Assembly (NCBI RefSeq): GCF_028128765.1
Contig: NZ_LBJG01000087.1
Coordinates: forward strand, 1 to 64,000
Source: Bradyrhizobium sp. CCBAU 51627
GTDB taxonomy: Bacteria; Pseudomonadota; Alphaproteobacteria; Rhizobiales; Xanthobacteraceae
DNA: 64,000 nucleotides
Direction of reading: 5' to 3'
The position numbers were made by a program, and so were the translations under genes. This document shows, piece after piece, positions 7,562 to 16,352 of the stretch. How positions within the stretch are numbered: the first letter of the stretch is position 1; each line of letters opens with the position of its first letter. Under the pieces are notes generated by a model. It was not told where the DNA came from, did no database searches, and saw only the letters and a program-made list of their open reading frames with translations.

Positions 7562-9196
7562 ATGGCGCGGGCGAAGAACGTTCTCTGGATCATGTGCGAT
7601 CAGCTTCGCTATGATTACCTCGGCTGCACCGGTCATCCCACGCTGAAGACGCCGCATATCGACGCCATGGCCAGACGTGGCGTGCTCTTCACCAGGGCCT
7701 ATGTGCAGTCGCCGATCTGCGGGCCGTCGCGGATGTCGTTCTACACCGGCCGCTACATGCGCTCGCACGGCTCGCACTGGAATGGCTGGCCGCTGCGTGT
7801 CGGCGAGCCCACACTTGGTGATCACCTCAACAAAATCGGCGTGCGCAACGTGCTGGTCGGCAAGACCCACATGGCCCCTGATCTCGAAGGCATGAAGGCG
7901 CTCGGCATCCCGCCGGAATCTGTCATCGGCGTCCATGTCGCCGAATGCGGGTTCGAGCCCTATGAGCGCGACGACGGTTTGCATCCGACCGGCCGGGCGC
8001 GTCCGAAATACGACGAATATCTGCGCAGCCAAGGTTTTGAAGCCAGCAACCCCTGGGAGCATTGGGCCAATTCAGGCGCGGCGGAAGACGGTAGCTTGCA
8101 GAACGGCTGGCTGCTGGTGCACGCCGACAAGGCCGCGCGCGTGCCGGACGAGCATTCCGAGACGCCCTACATGACGCGCCGCGCGATGGACTTCATCAGC
8201 GGGGCCGAGACGGATGGCAGGCCGTGGTGCCTGCATCTGTCCTACATCAAGCCGCACTGGCCCTACATCGCCCCCGAGCCCTATGCCAGCATGTACTCGA
8301 CATCAGACATGATCCCGGTGATCCGCTCCGAGCGCGAGCGGCAGAATCCCCATCCGGTGTTCGGCGCCTACATGGACATGCGCTACTCCCGCAACATGGC
8401 GCGCGCCGAGGCCCGCGAGAAGGTGATCCCGACCTATATGGGCCTGATCACCCAGATCGACGACCAGATGGGCGTGCTGATGAAGTTCCTGGAGGAACGC
8501 GGCCTCACGGAAACCACCATGATCGTGTTCACATCCGATCACGGCGACTATCTCGGCGATCACTGGATGGGCGAAAAAGATCTGTTCCACGAGCAGTCCG
8601 CAAAGATCCCGCTGATCATCATCGATCCGTCGAAAGAAGCCGAGGCTACGCGCGGCACGCAGAGCGACGCGCTGGTCGAAGGCATCGATCTCGCGCCCAC
8701 CTTCGTCGATTATTTCGGCGGCAAGGTGCCGGGCCACATCCTCGAAGGGCGCTCGCTGCTGCCGCTGCTGCGCGGGCCTACTCCGCCCGATTGGCGCAAG
8801 GTGGCGTTCTCCGAATACGACTATGCGATGCAGGACGTGCGGCTGAAGCTGAACCAGCCGATCGAGCGCTGCCGCCTGTTCATGGTGTTCGACGGCCGCT
8901 GGAAATACATCCATGCCTCCGGCTTCCGCCCGATGCTGTATGACCTCGAAACCGATCCGCAGGAATATGTCGATCGCGGCGACGATCCGGACTGCGCCGG
9001 CATCATCGCGCGGCTCCAGGCCGAGCTGTTCGACTGGGCGCTGCATCCCAACGACCACATCACCACGCCGCGTGAAAAGATCGCGAACTATGCCGACAAC
9101 CAGCTCCAGGTGAAGGGCGGGATTCTTATCGGCATCTGGGATGAGGCGGAGCTGGCGTCGATCAGGGACGGCATCGCGCAGCGCGCGAAGATGTGA
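7562..9196 (+). CDS. Formylglycine-type sulfatase / phosphonate monoester hydrolase
   Basis: A 544-residue member of the alkaline-phosphatase superfamily. The modification motif CGPSR at 53-57 would have Cys53 oxidised to formylglycine by the generating enzyme. Metal ligands are expected at the early Asp13 (MCDQLR) and at Asp326-His327 (TSDHGDYLGDH), with a Lys in GEKDLFHEQS just after. The length and the DQLRYDYLGC start resemble arylsulfatases and phosphonate monoester hydrolases, which cannot be told apart by eye. There is no signal peptide, so it is probably cytosolic. GGAG lies 9 bases before the ATG. Confidence 0.87.
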   Translation: MARAKNVLWIMCDQLRYDYLGCTGHPTLKTPHIDAMARRGVLFTRAYVQSPICGPSRMSFYTGRYMRSHGSHWNGWPLRVGEPTLGDHLNKIGVRNVLVGKTHMAPDLEGMKALGIPPESVIGVHVAECGFEPYERDDGLHPTGRARPKYDEYLRSQGFEASNPWEHWANSGAAEDGSLQNGWLLVHADKAARVPDEHSETPYMTRRAMDFISGAETDGRPWCLHLSYIKPHWPYIAPEPYASMYSTSDMIPVIRSERERQNPHPVFGAYMDMRYSRNMARAEAREKVIPTYMGLITQIDDQMGVLMKFLEERGLTETTMIVFTSDHGDYLGDHWMGEKDLFHEQSAKIPLIIIDPSKEAEATRGTQSDALVEGIDLAPTFVDYFGGKVPGHILEGRSLLPLLRGPTPPDWRKVAFSEYDYAMQDVRLKLNQPIERCRLFMVFDGRWKYIHASGFRPMLYDLETDPQEYVDRGDDPDCAGIIARLQAELFDWALHPNDHITTPREKIANYADNQLQVKGGILIGIWDEAELASIRDGIAQRAKM

Positions 9197-9223
9197 GCGT
9201 GCAGAGCGAGGCTCTCTCAACTT

Positions 9224-9351
9224 CGTCGTGCCCGGGGCTTGACTCGCCTGCGCGGCCGAAGCCGCTACCGCGAGGCGAAGGCCCGGGCATCCACGTCTTG
9301 CGTCGATCGCTGATGCACGTGGATGGCGGGACAAGCCCGGCCATGACGACG
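9224..9351. repeat. Palindromic repeat, CCCGGGCATCCACGT family, copy 1
   Basis: Long imperfect inverted repeat between convergent genes. It shares CCCGGGCATCCACGT and GGGACAAGCCCGGCCA blocks with the element at 25135-25222. The inner GCGGCCGAAGCCGC is also palindromic. It may help end transcription from either side. Confidence 0.8.
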
Positions 9352-9373
9352 AAAATGGAAGCGTGAGTAGAGA

Positions 9374-10339
9374 TTAATTCTCGATCCTGTACCCCGTCGC
9401 CTTCACAATCGGCTGCCAGAACGCCGTATTCGCAGCAAGCTCCTTCGACAGTCCGTCCGCAGTGCTGCCGACCGGGATCAGCCCGATTGCAGTGAGCTTC
9501 TCCTTCACCTCGGGCTTGGCGAGCGCCGCGCTGGCAGCCGCGCCGAGCTTGCTCGCAAACTCCGGCGGGCTGCCGGCGGGAAGCCACATGCCGTACCAGG
9601 CGTCGGCAACGAGATCGATGCCGCTCTCCTTCAGCGTCGGAACGTCAGGCGCGAATGGCGAACGCTCCGCGCTTGAGACCCCAATGATCTTCACACCCTT
9701 GGCGCGGTGCTGCGGCAGCGCATCCGCCAATGTCACGATGCCGAACGAGATGTGCCCGCCGATGATGTCGTTGAGAACAAGCGCGCTGCCGCGATAGGGC
9801 ACGCGGGTCAGGGGAATGCCGAGATCCTTTTCCAGCTTCGAACCGGCGAAGTGCGGAATGGTGCCGTTGCTCGGCACGCCGAACGAGGTCTTGTCGGGAT
9901 GCGCTTTCAACCACGCGACGAAGCCCTTGAAGTCGGCGACATCCATCGCCGGGCCGATCACCAGCGCGAACTCAAACCGCGCGAGCAGCGACACCGGCAT
10001 GAAATCCTTCGCGGTGTCGAAGCTCGGCGTCGTCTCCACCATCGGCAGCAAATACATGGTCGGTCCCGTCGTCACCAGCACCATGCTGCCGTCGGGGCTC
10101 GCGCTCTTCACCGATTTGATGCCGATCAGGCCGTCGCCGCCGGTGCGGTTCTCGACCACCACGGTCCGTTGCAGCATCGGCGCGATTTCCTGGGCGATCA
10201 GCCGGCACAGCGTATCGCCGCCGGCGCCCGCCGCGAACGGGAAGATGATTTTGGTGAGACCAGCCTGCGCCTGCACCTCGCCAGCTTGCGCCAGTAGCGG
10301 CAACCCGAGACAACCAGCCATGAATTTGCGGCGATCCAT
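9374..10339 (-). CDS. Tripartite tricarboxylate transporter (Bug/TctC) substrate-binding protein
   Basis: A 321-residue periplasmic binding protein. The N-terminus MDRRKFMAGCLGLPLLAQAG with AQAQA after it looks like an export signal with Tat-like flavour. IIFPFAAGAGGDTLCRLIAQ (about 31-50) is the signature first segment of Bug proteins, followed by VVENRTGGDGLIG and later VPYRGSALVLNDIIGGHISF. Bug proteins bind carboxylates and similar anions. No tctA/tctB membrane genes are adjacent, so it is an orphan receptor, as is common in this group. Confidence 0.9.
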   Translation of the reverse strand: MDRRKFMAGCLGLPLLAQAGEVQAQAGLTKIIFPFAAGAGGDTLCRLIAQEIAPMLQRTVVVENRTGGDGLIGIKSVKSASPDGSMVLVTTGPTMYLLPMVETTPSFDTAKDFMPVSLLARFEFALVIGPAMDVADFKGFVAWLKAHPDKTSFGVPSNGTIPHFAGSKLEKDLGIPLTRVPYRGSALVLNDIIGGHISFGIVTLADALPQHRAKGVKIIGVSSAERSPFAPDVPTLKESGIDLVADAWYGMWLPAGSPPEFASKLGAAASAALAKPEVKEKLTAIGLIPVGSTADGLSKELAANTAFWQPIVKATGYRIEN

Positions 10340-10538
10340 TCGTTTCCCCCTCCAGGCCGTTATTGGTTGGCGGCATTAGAACCGGGCTGGCGCTCAAGAC
10401 AAGGCCGACCTTCGCCGTTTACCGGGCCTGCCGCCTTGCGCCGGCCATCGTCCTGCTGCAAAAGCAGGCCTCATCGGCGCCGCCTGCCGCTCCGCCGTCT
10501 CACAGAGCAATTCGTCACACGCGCCAACATATACGCAC

Positions 10539-11660
10539 ATGGCCAGCCCCGAACTCAGTCAATTCCGCCGCATCGTCGTCAAGGTCGGCTCCGCGCTGCT
10601 CGTCGATTCCGACCGGGGCGAGGTGCGGGCGTCGTGGCTGGCTGCGCTCGCCGACGACATGGCCAAGCTGCACAAGGAGGGCCGCGACGTCCTCGTGGTC
10701 TCCTCGGGCTCGATCGCGCTCGGCCGCAGCCGGCTCAAGCTGCCGCGCGGTCCGCTGAAGCTGGAGGAAAGCCAGGCCGCCGCCGCCGTCGGCCAGATCG
10801 CGCTGGCGCGGATCTGGTCGGAAGTGCTTGGGGCGCACGACATCGGCGCGGGCCAGATTCTGGTGACGCTCCAGGATACCGAGGAGCGCCGCCGCTATCT
10901 CAACGCCCGCTCCACCATCGGCAAGCTGCTGGACTGGCGCGCGATCCCTGTGATCAACGAGAATGACACGGTCGCCACGACCGAGATCCGCTACGGCGAC
11001 AATGACCGGCTCGCCGCGCGCGTCGCCACCATGGCGAGCGCCGATCTCCTGGTGCTGCTCTCCGATATCGACGGTCTCTACGACGCGCCGCCCAAGAACA
11101 ATCCGAACGCAAAGCTCATTCCGGTGGTCGAAAGCATCTCCTCCGAAATCGAGGCGGTCGCCGGAGATGCCGAGTCCGAGCTGTCGCGCGGTGGCATGCG
11201 CACCAAGGTCGAGGCGGCCAAGATCGCGACGACCGGCGGCACGCATATGCTGATCGCCTCCGGCAAGATCGAGCATCCGTTGCAGGCGATCGCCAAGGGC
11301 GGCCGCTGCACCTGGTTCCTGACGCCCGCCAATCCCATCACCTCGCGCAAACGCTGGATCGCCGGCACGCTGGAGCCGAAGGGCACGCTGACCATCGACG
11401 CCGGCGCGGTGACGGCGCTGCGCGCCGGCGCCAGCCTGCTGCCGGCCGGCGTCATCAAGATCGAGGGCCAGTTCGCCCGCGGCGACGCCGTGATCGTCCG
11501 CGGCCCCGACGCCAGCGAGGTCGGCCGCGGCCTGATCGCCTACGACGCCGAGGTCGCCGAGCGGATCAAGGGCCGCTCCTCCCCCGACGTGATGACCATC
11601 CTCGGCATCAGCGGGCGCTCCGAGATGATCCACCGCGACGATCTGGTGGTGGGCGGGTAA
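10539..11660 (+). CDS. proB: Glutamate 5-kinase (ProB)
   Basis: A 373-residue enzyme that phosphorylates glutamate, the first step of proline synthesis. The amino-acid kinase domain runs to about residue 255, with RIVVKVGSALLV at the start, VVSSGSIALGR, INENDTVAT and LLVLLSDIDGLY. A C-terminal PUA domain follows (about 280-365, PKGTLTIDAGAVTALRAGAS), as in full-length ProB. ATG 10539 has no strong ribosome-binding site, but the N-terminus matches the family. proA follows 217 bases later. Confidence 0.97.
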   Translation: MASPELSQFRRIVVKVGSALLVDSDRGEVRASWLAALADDMAKLHKEGRDVLVVSSGSIALGRSRLKLPRGPLKLEESQAAAAVGQIALARIWSEVLGAHDIGAGQILVTLQDTEERRRYLNARSTIGKLLDWRAIPVINENDTVATTEIRYGDNDRLAARVATMASADLLVLLSDIDGLYDAPPKNNPNAKLIPVVESISSEIEAVAGDAESELSRGGMRTKVEAAKIATTGGTHMLIASGKIEHPLQAIAKGGRCTWFLTPANPITSRKRWIAGTLEPKGTLTIDAGAVTALRAGASLLPAGVIKIEGQFARGDAVIVRGPDASEVGRGLIAYDAEVAERIKGRSSPDVMTILGISGRSEMIHRDDLVVGG

Positions 11661-11876
11661 GGGCCGCCTCCGCCATTCGGGGCGATCCGTTGGCACCGAA
11701 CTCCGGTGTGCATTTGCGCACCTGAGATGGGGTCAAGCCCCGCCACGACGCCGGAAGCTAGGCCAGTGGTCTAGCCCCAGCAGCCGCCTTCCGAAGCCCT
11801 GCCATACCCGCCCCGCCCTTCGCAAAAGCGGGATTTCCGTGCTAGGACACCGCCTTAGCAGAAGGTTTTGACCCCC

Positions 11877-13172
11877 ATGGCCGCCCCCCTGAAAGCCGTC
11901 GACGGCAATGCCGATCTTCAGGCGCTGATGTCCGACCTCGCCGCCAAGGCCCGCGCCGCCGCGCGCGTGCTGGCGCTGGCGCCGCCGGAGCAGAAGAACC
12001 GGGCGCTGGAAGCCATGGAGCGGGCGATCCGCAGCAATGCTGCTGCGATCCTCGCCGCGAATGCCGAGGACGTCGCCGAAGCTCGTGCGTCCGGTAACAC
12101 CACGTCCGCCTTCATTGACCGCCTGACGCTGACGCCGGCGCGGATCGAAGGTATGGCCGAGGGCATCGCCGTCGTGCGCGGCATCGCCGATCCCGTCGGC
12201 ATCGTCACCGAGAGCTGGCAGCGGCCGAATGGCATGACCATCGAGCGCGTGCGCGTGCCGCTCGGCGTCGTCGGCGTGATCTTCGAGAGCCGTCCCAATG
12301 TCGCGGCGGATGCCGGCGTGCTCTGTTTGAAGTCCGGCAATGCCGTGATCCTGCGCGGCGGCTCCGACAGTTTTCGATCGTGCCGCGCCATCCATGAATG
12401 CCTGGTGCAGGGCCTGCGCGGGGCCGGCCTGCCCGAAGCCGCCATCACGCTGGTGCCGACGCGCGACCGCGCGGCGGTCGGCATGATGCTGTCAGGGCTG
12501 AACGGGTCGATCGACGTGATCGTGCCGCGCGGCGGCAAGAGCCTCGTCGCGCGTGTCGAACAGGAAGCGCGCGTACCAGTCTTCGCGCATCTCGAAGGCG
12601 TCAATCACGTCTATGTCGATGCCAGTGCCGACCTCGCCATGGCGAAGTCGATCGTGCTCAACGCCAAGATGCGCCGCACCGGCGTCTGCGGTGCGGCCGA
12701 AACACTGCTGGTCGATCGTGCCGCTGCCGGCAAGGCGCTCAAGCCGCTCGTCGAGATGCTGATCGAGGCCGGCTGCGAAGTGCGCGGCGATGAGACGGTG
12801 CAAGGGACGGATGCGCGCGTAAAGCCTGCCAGCGAAGACGATTGGGACACCGAATATCTCGACGCGATCATCGCGGCGAAGGTGGTCGACGGCGTCGACG
12901 GCGCCATCGCGCATATCCAGGACCACGGTTCGCACCATACCGACGCAATCGTGAGCGCGGATGAAGCGGCTGCAAAGAAATTCCTGAGCGAAGTGGATTC
13001 CGCGATCGTGCTGCACAACGCCTCGACGCAGTTCGCCGACGGCGGCGAGTTCGGTTTCGGTGCCGAGATCGGCATTGCCACCGGCCGCTTTCACGCCCGC
13101 GGCCCTGTCGGCGCCGAGCAGCTGACGAGCTTCAAATATCGCGTTCACGGCACCGGGCAGACGCGGCCGTAA
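11877..13172 (+). CDS. proA: Glutamate-5-semialdehyde dehydrogenase (ProA)
   Basis: A 431-residue enzyme that reduces glutamyl-5-phosphate with NADPH, the second proline step. The motif MRRTGVCGAAETLLVD contains the catalytic cysteine (Cys271). VIFESRPNVAADAG (about 134-147) and LRGGSDS match the family. ATG 11877 is preferred; an in-frame TTG at 11868 also exists, and AGAAGG at 11860-11865 could serve either. Confidence 0.97.
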   Translation: MAAPLKAVDGNADLQALMSDLAAKARAAARVLALAPPEQKNRALEAMERAIRSNAAAILAANAEDVAEARASGNTTSAFIDRLTLTPARIEGMAEGIAVVRGIADPVGIVTESWQRPNGMTIERVRVPLGVVGVIFESRPNVAADAGVLCLKSGNAVILRGGSDSFRSCRAIHECLVQGLRGAGLPEAAITLVPTRDRAAVGMMLSGLNGSIDVIVPRGGKSLVARVEQEARVPVFAHLEGVNHVYVDASADLAMAKSIVLNAKMRRTGVCGAAETLLVDRAAAGKALKPLVEMLIEAGCEVRGDETVQGTDARVKPASEDDWDTEYLDAIIAAKVVDGVDGAIAHIQDHGSHHTDAIVSADEAAAKKFLSEVDSAIVLHNASTQFADGGEFGFGAEIGIATGRFHARGPVGAEQLTSFKYRVHGTGQTRP

Positions 13173-13195
13173 GTAACGTTGCAAGGCGCGGGGCA

Positions 13196-13840
13196 TTGAG
13201 CAACAATTTCGTCGTGCCGCGCTTCGTGGCGCAAGCGGTGCCGCCCCATACGGAGGGCATGCGCATCGGCCTGCTCGGCGGCTCGTTCAACCCGCCGCAC
13301 CAGGCTCATCGCGCGATCAGTCGGTTCGCCCTCAAGAGACTGCAACTCGATCGCGTCTGGTGGCTGGTCACCCCGGGCAATCCTCTCAAGGAGAACGGTA
13401 ACCTTCATGAGCTCGGCGAGCGCATGCAGGCCGCGCGCGACGTCGCTGGCGATCCCAGGATCGAGGTGAGCTGTCTCGAATCCGTCATTCGCACCCGCTA
13501 TACTATCGATACGATCAACACCTTGCGCCGCCGCTTCCCGGGCCTGCGCTTTGTCTGGATTATGGGCGCCGACAATCTCGCTCAATTCCATCGTTGGCAG
13601 GACTGGCGGCGTATCGCCGCTCAGGTGCCGATGGCAGTCATCGATCGCCCGCCGCAAAGCTTTCGTGCCCTCGCCTCTCCTGCCGCCAGGGCGCTGGAAC
13701 GCTACCGCCTGCCGGAGAATAAGGCAGGACTGCTTGCGGACCGGCCGGCGCCGGCCTGGGTATTCCTGACCGGATTGAAGCTGAACCTGTCCTCAACGGG
13801 CCTGCGGAACCCGGACGGAAGTTGGAAAGGTATGATGTGA
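13196..13840 (+). CDS. nadD: Nicotinate-nucleotide adenylyltransferase (NadD)
   Basis: A 214-residue nucleotidyltransferase that makes nicotinic acid adenine dinucleotide in NAD synthesis. GGSFNPPHQAHR (28-39) is the (T/H)xGH-type nucleotide-binding start, and STGLRNPDG near the C-terminus corresponds to the ISSTxIR motif. TTG 13196 is chosen because AAGG lies 9 bases upstream. The internal ATG 13259 (MRIGLLGG) has GGAGG only 2 bases away, too close. It is 23 bases downstream of proA and followed by rsfS and rlmH. Confidence 0.95.
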   Translation: MSNNFVVPRFVAQAVPPHTEGMRIGLLGGSFNPPHQAHRAISRFALKRLQLDRVWWLVTPGNPLKENGNLHELGERMQAARDVAGDPRIEVSCLESVIRTRYTIDTINTLRRRFPGLRFVWIMGADNLAQFHRWQDWRRIAAQVPMAVIDRPPQSFRALASPAARALERYRLPENKAGLLADRPAPAWVFLTGLKLNLSSTGLRNPDGSWKGMM

Positions 13841-13972
13841 GGCATAGTGTGCGGGGTGCAGGGCTCTCTGGCATATTGAAACCCTTAACCCCACATGATG
13901 TAGTGTAACCGGTGGGCGCCGGATTCGGCGTTCTCGATACAGTGAAAGGAATGGTCCCTGACCACATCTGTA

Positions 13973-14395
13973 TTGTCCAAGTCTGTTTTACCCAAGGTTG
14001 CCAAGCCTACGCGTAAAACATCGACCAAAGCTGCGGCCTTGAAGGCGCAACCCGACGCCGACAAGACGCTGAGCCTGATCCTCTCCCGCCTCGAGGACAT
14101 GAAGGCGGAAGAGACGGTCACCATCGACCTTCGCGGCAAATCGGCTTACTCCGACTACATGATCGTCACCACCGGCCGGGTGAACCGGCACGTCGGCGCG
14201 ATCGCGGAGAACGTGACGAAGGGCCTTAAGGAAACCGGCATCAAGAACATCCACGTCGAGGGCTTGCCCAATTGCGACTGGGTGCTGATCGATTCCGGCG
14301 ACGTGATCGTGCACGTGTTCAGACCCGAGGTCCGCGAGTTCTACAATCTGGAAAGATTGTACACGCAGGGCCCAGGGGCGGCGAAGGCGATCTAG
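13973..14395 (+). CDS. rsfS: Ribosome silencing factor RsfS
   Basis: A 140-residue RsfS/RsfA protein that binds L14 and blocks subunit joining in starvation. The core runs from about residue 27, with TIDLRGKSAYSDYMIVTTG, NIHVEGLPNCDWVLIDSGDV and VHVFRPEVREFYNLERLY. The N-terminal 25 residues are basic and extra. The start is unclear: TTG 13973 has no ribosome-binding site, whereas a CTG at 13958 lies in frame with AAAGGA 7 bases upstream. Only about four codons before that CTG (13946 onward) are open. Confidence 0.94.
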   Translation: MSKSVLPKVAKPTRKTSTKAAALKAQPDADKTLSLILSRLEDMKAEETVTIDLRGKSAYSDYMIVTTGRVNRHVGAIAENVTKGLKETGIKNIHVEGLPNCDWVLIDSGDVIVHVFRPEVREFYNLERLYTQGPGAAKAI

Positions 14396-14489
14396 GCTCA
14401 TTGAGCCGATTTCGAATCGGCTGACGCGCATGCTAGCGTCGTGCGCGCGCAAACTGCGCGCGGTCTTGAAAACGCGACCCTGGAGATTC

Positions 14490-14972
14490 ATGCGTGTTGC
14501 TGTCATTGCGGTGGGCCGGCTGAAGCAGGGCCCCGAACGGGAGCTTGCCGAGCGCTATTCCGAGCGGTTCGACGAGGCCGGCCGCAAGCTCGGATTCCGC
14601 GAGCTCAGCGTCCACGAAATTCCCGAGAGCCGGGCACGCGACGCCGCGACGCGGATGGCCGAAGAGGCCGCCGCGATCTCCGCGCATATTCCCGACAAGT
14701 CGATCCTGGTGGCGCTGGACGAGCGCGGGCAAAACCTCGACTCCACCGTATTCGCACGGCATCTGGCGCGCTGGCGCGACGAGGGCGCCGGTCATACGAT
14801 CTTCGTGATCGGAGGGGCGGACGGACTTTCGCCCGAATTGCGCCGTAAGGCCAAGCTCGCGATCGCGTTCGGCTCTGCGACCTGGCCGCATCAAATGGTC
14901 CGCGTCATGCTTCTGGAACAGCTGTATCGGGCCGCCACCATCCTGGCCGGCCATCCCTATCATCGCGCGTGA
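14490..14972 (+). CDS. rlmH: 23S rRNA (pseudouridine1915-N3)-methyltransferase RlmH
   Basis: A 160-residue SPOUT-fold methyltransferase modifying helix 69 of 23S rRNA. The order MRVAVIAVGRLKQG, LVALDERGQNLDS, FVIGGADGLSPE and the knot end ATWPHQMVRVMLLEQLYRA is the family pattern. ATG 14490 follows CTGGAGATTC, a good ribosome-binding site. The frame stays open upstream to 14430, but that part is not conserved-looking. nadD, rsfS and rlmH are commonly linked. Confidence 0.96.
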   Translation: MRVAVIAVGRLKQGPERELAERYSERFDEAGRKLGFRELSVHEIPESRARDAATRMAEEAAAISAHIPDKSILVALDERGQNLDSTVFARHLARWRDEGAGHTIFVIGGADGLSPELRRKAKLAIAFGSATWPHQMVRVMLLEQLYRAATILAGHPYHRA

Positions 14973-15005
14973 TTCGCGCCACAACGAGCACCTTTGCCTA
15001 ACGCG

Positions 15006-16352
15006 ATGCGCGCGCCTGTCCTCAACCTGCTGCTGATCGCCGGCCTCGCGAGCGCAAGCCTCGCGCAAGCTCAGACGGCGGCTCCGGCGCCACAGGCCGC
15101 AGCCGTCTCGCCCGACGCGATCAAGCAGCGCGAGCAGGAGCTGGAGGCCGCACGTGCCCGGCAAAAGAGCGCGGAGGAGGCGCAAGCCAAGCTCAAGGCC
15201 GAGATCACCGCGCTCGGCCAGGACCGCACCCAGCTCAATCAGCAATTGATCGATACCGCCGCCAACGTCCGCACCGTCGAGACCAAGATCGACGAGGCCG
15301 AGGCGCGGCTGAGGACGCTGAACGGCCGCGAGCATGAAGCTCGCGCCTCGCTCGATTCGCGCCGTTCCGACATCGTCGAGGTGCTGGCGGCCCTGCAACG
15401 CGCTGGCCGGCGCACGCCGCCGGCGCTGCTGGTGCGGCCCGAAGATGCGCTGCAATCGCTGCGCACCGCGATGCTGCTCGGCGCGGTGGTGCCGGAATTG
15501 CGCGGCCGCGCCGAGAAGATCGCAAGCGAGCTCGGGGATCTCGTGGCCTTGCGCAAGAGCATCGCGAGCGAACGCGACCAGCTCGCCTCCGACCGCGACA
15601 AGAGCCGCAGCGAGCAGGCCCGGCTCACCGCGCTGGTCGATGAACGGCAGCGCCAGCAGGCCTCGCGCGAAAAGGACCTCGATGCCGAGAATTCGCGCGC
15701 CATCACGCTGTCAAAGCAGGTCGGCGATCTCCAGGGGCTGATCGCCAAGATGGAGCAGGACCTGCAAAGCGCCGCCAAGGCGGCCGAGAAAGCGGCCGAG
15801 GCCGCAAAGCAGGCCGAGGCCAAGGAGGCCAAGGCAGCGGCGAATGCAGCGGCCAACACCAAGCCCGGCCCGGCCGTGTTCAAGGACCGCTCCCGGACCA
15901 GCCCGGCCATCCTGTTCGCGTCGGCCAAGGGACTCCTGCCGCTGCCGGTTAACGGTAACAAGATCAGGGACTTTGGCGGTTCCGATGGAATCGGCGGGAT
16001 TCAGAAGGGCATTTCGCTGGCCACCAAGCCCGGCTCCCAGGTCACGACGCCGTGCGACGGCTGGGTGGTCTATGCCGGCCCGTTCCGCAGCTATGGACAA
16101 CTCTTGATCCTCAATGCCGGGGGCGGGTATCATGTCCTGATCGCCGGGATGGAGCGCATTTCGGTCAACATCGGACAGTTTGTGCTCACGGGGGAGCCGG
16201 TCGCGACCATGGGGTCGACCTCTCAAGTCGCCTCCATTCTCGCCACGAACGCGAGTCAACCTGTGCTGTATGTCGAGTTCCGTAAAGACGGCACTCCAAT
16301 CGATCCAGGCCCATGGTGGGCCGCAAATGAAGGCGAGAAGGTTCGCGGATGA
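15006..16352 (+). CDS. EnvC-like murein hydrolase activator (coiled coil + degenerate LytM)
   Basis: A 448-residue exported protein. It has a signal peptide (MRAPVLNLLLIAGLASASLA), a long coiled-coil (about 35-285, Glu/Arg/Lys/Ala rich), and a C-terminal M23/LytM domain from about 305. The zinc ligands expected of an active M23 peptidase are missing: the HxxxD site reads GIGGIQKGIS and the HxH site reads VLYVEFRK. As in E. coli EnvC, this suggests an amidase activator rather than an enzyme. A TTG 12 bases upstream (14994) is an alternative start. The stop overlaps the ctpA start (ATGA). Confidence 0.9.
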   Translation: MRAPVLNLLLIAGLASASLAQAQTAAPAPQAAAVSPDAIKQREQELEAARARQKSAEEAQAKLKAEITALGQDRTQLNQQLIDTAANVRTVETKIDEAEARLRTLNGREHEARASLDSRRSDIVEVLAALQRAGRRTPPALLVRPEDALQSLRTAMLLGAVVPELRGRAEKIASELGDLVALRKSIASERDQLASDRDKSRSEQARLTALVDERQRQQASREKDLDAENSRAITLSKQVGDLQGLIAKMEQDLQSAAKAAEKAAEAAKQAEAKEAKAAANAAANTKPGPAVFKDRSRTSPAILFASAKGLLPLPVNGNKIRDFGGSDGIGGIQKGISLATKPGSQVTTPCDGWVVYAGPFRSYGQLLILNAGGGYHVLIAGMERISVNIGQFVLTGEPVATMGSTSQVASILATNASQPVLYVEFRKDGTPIDPGPWWAANEGEKVRG

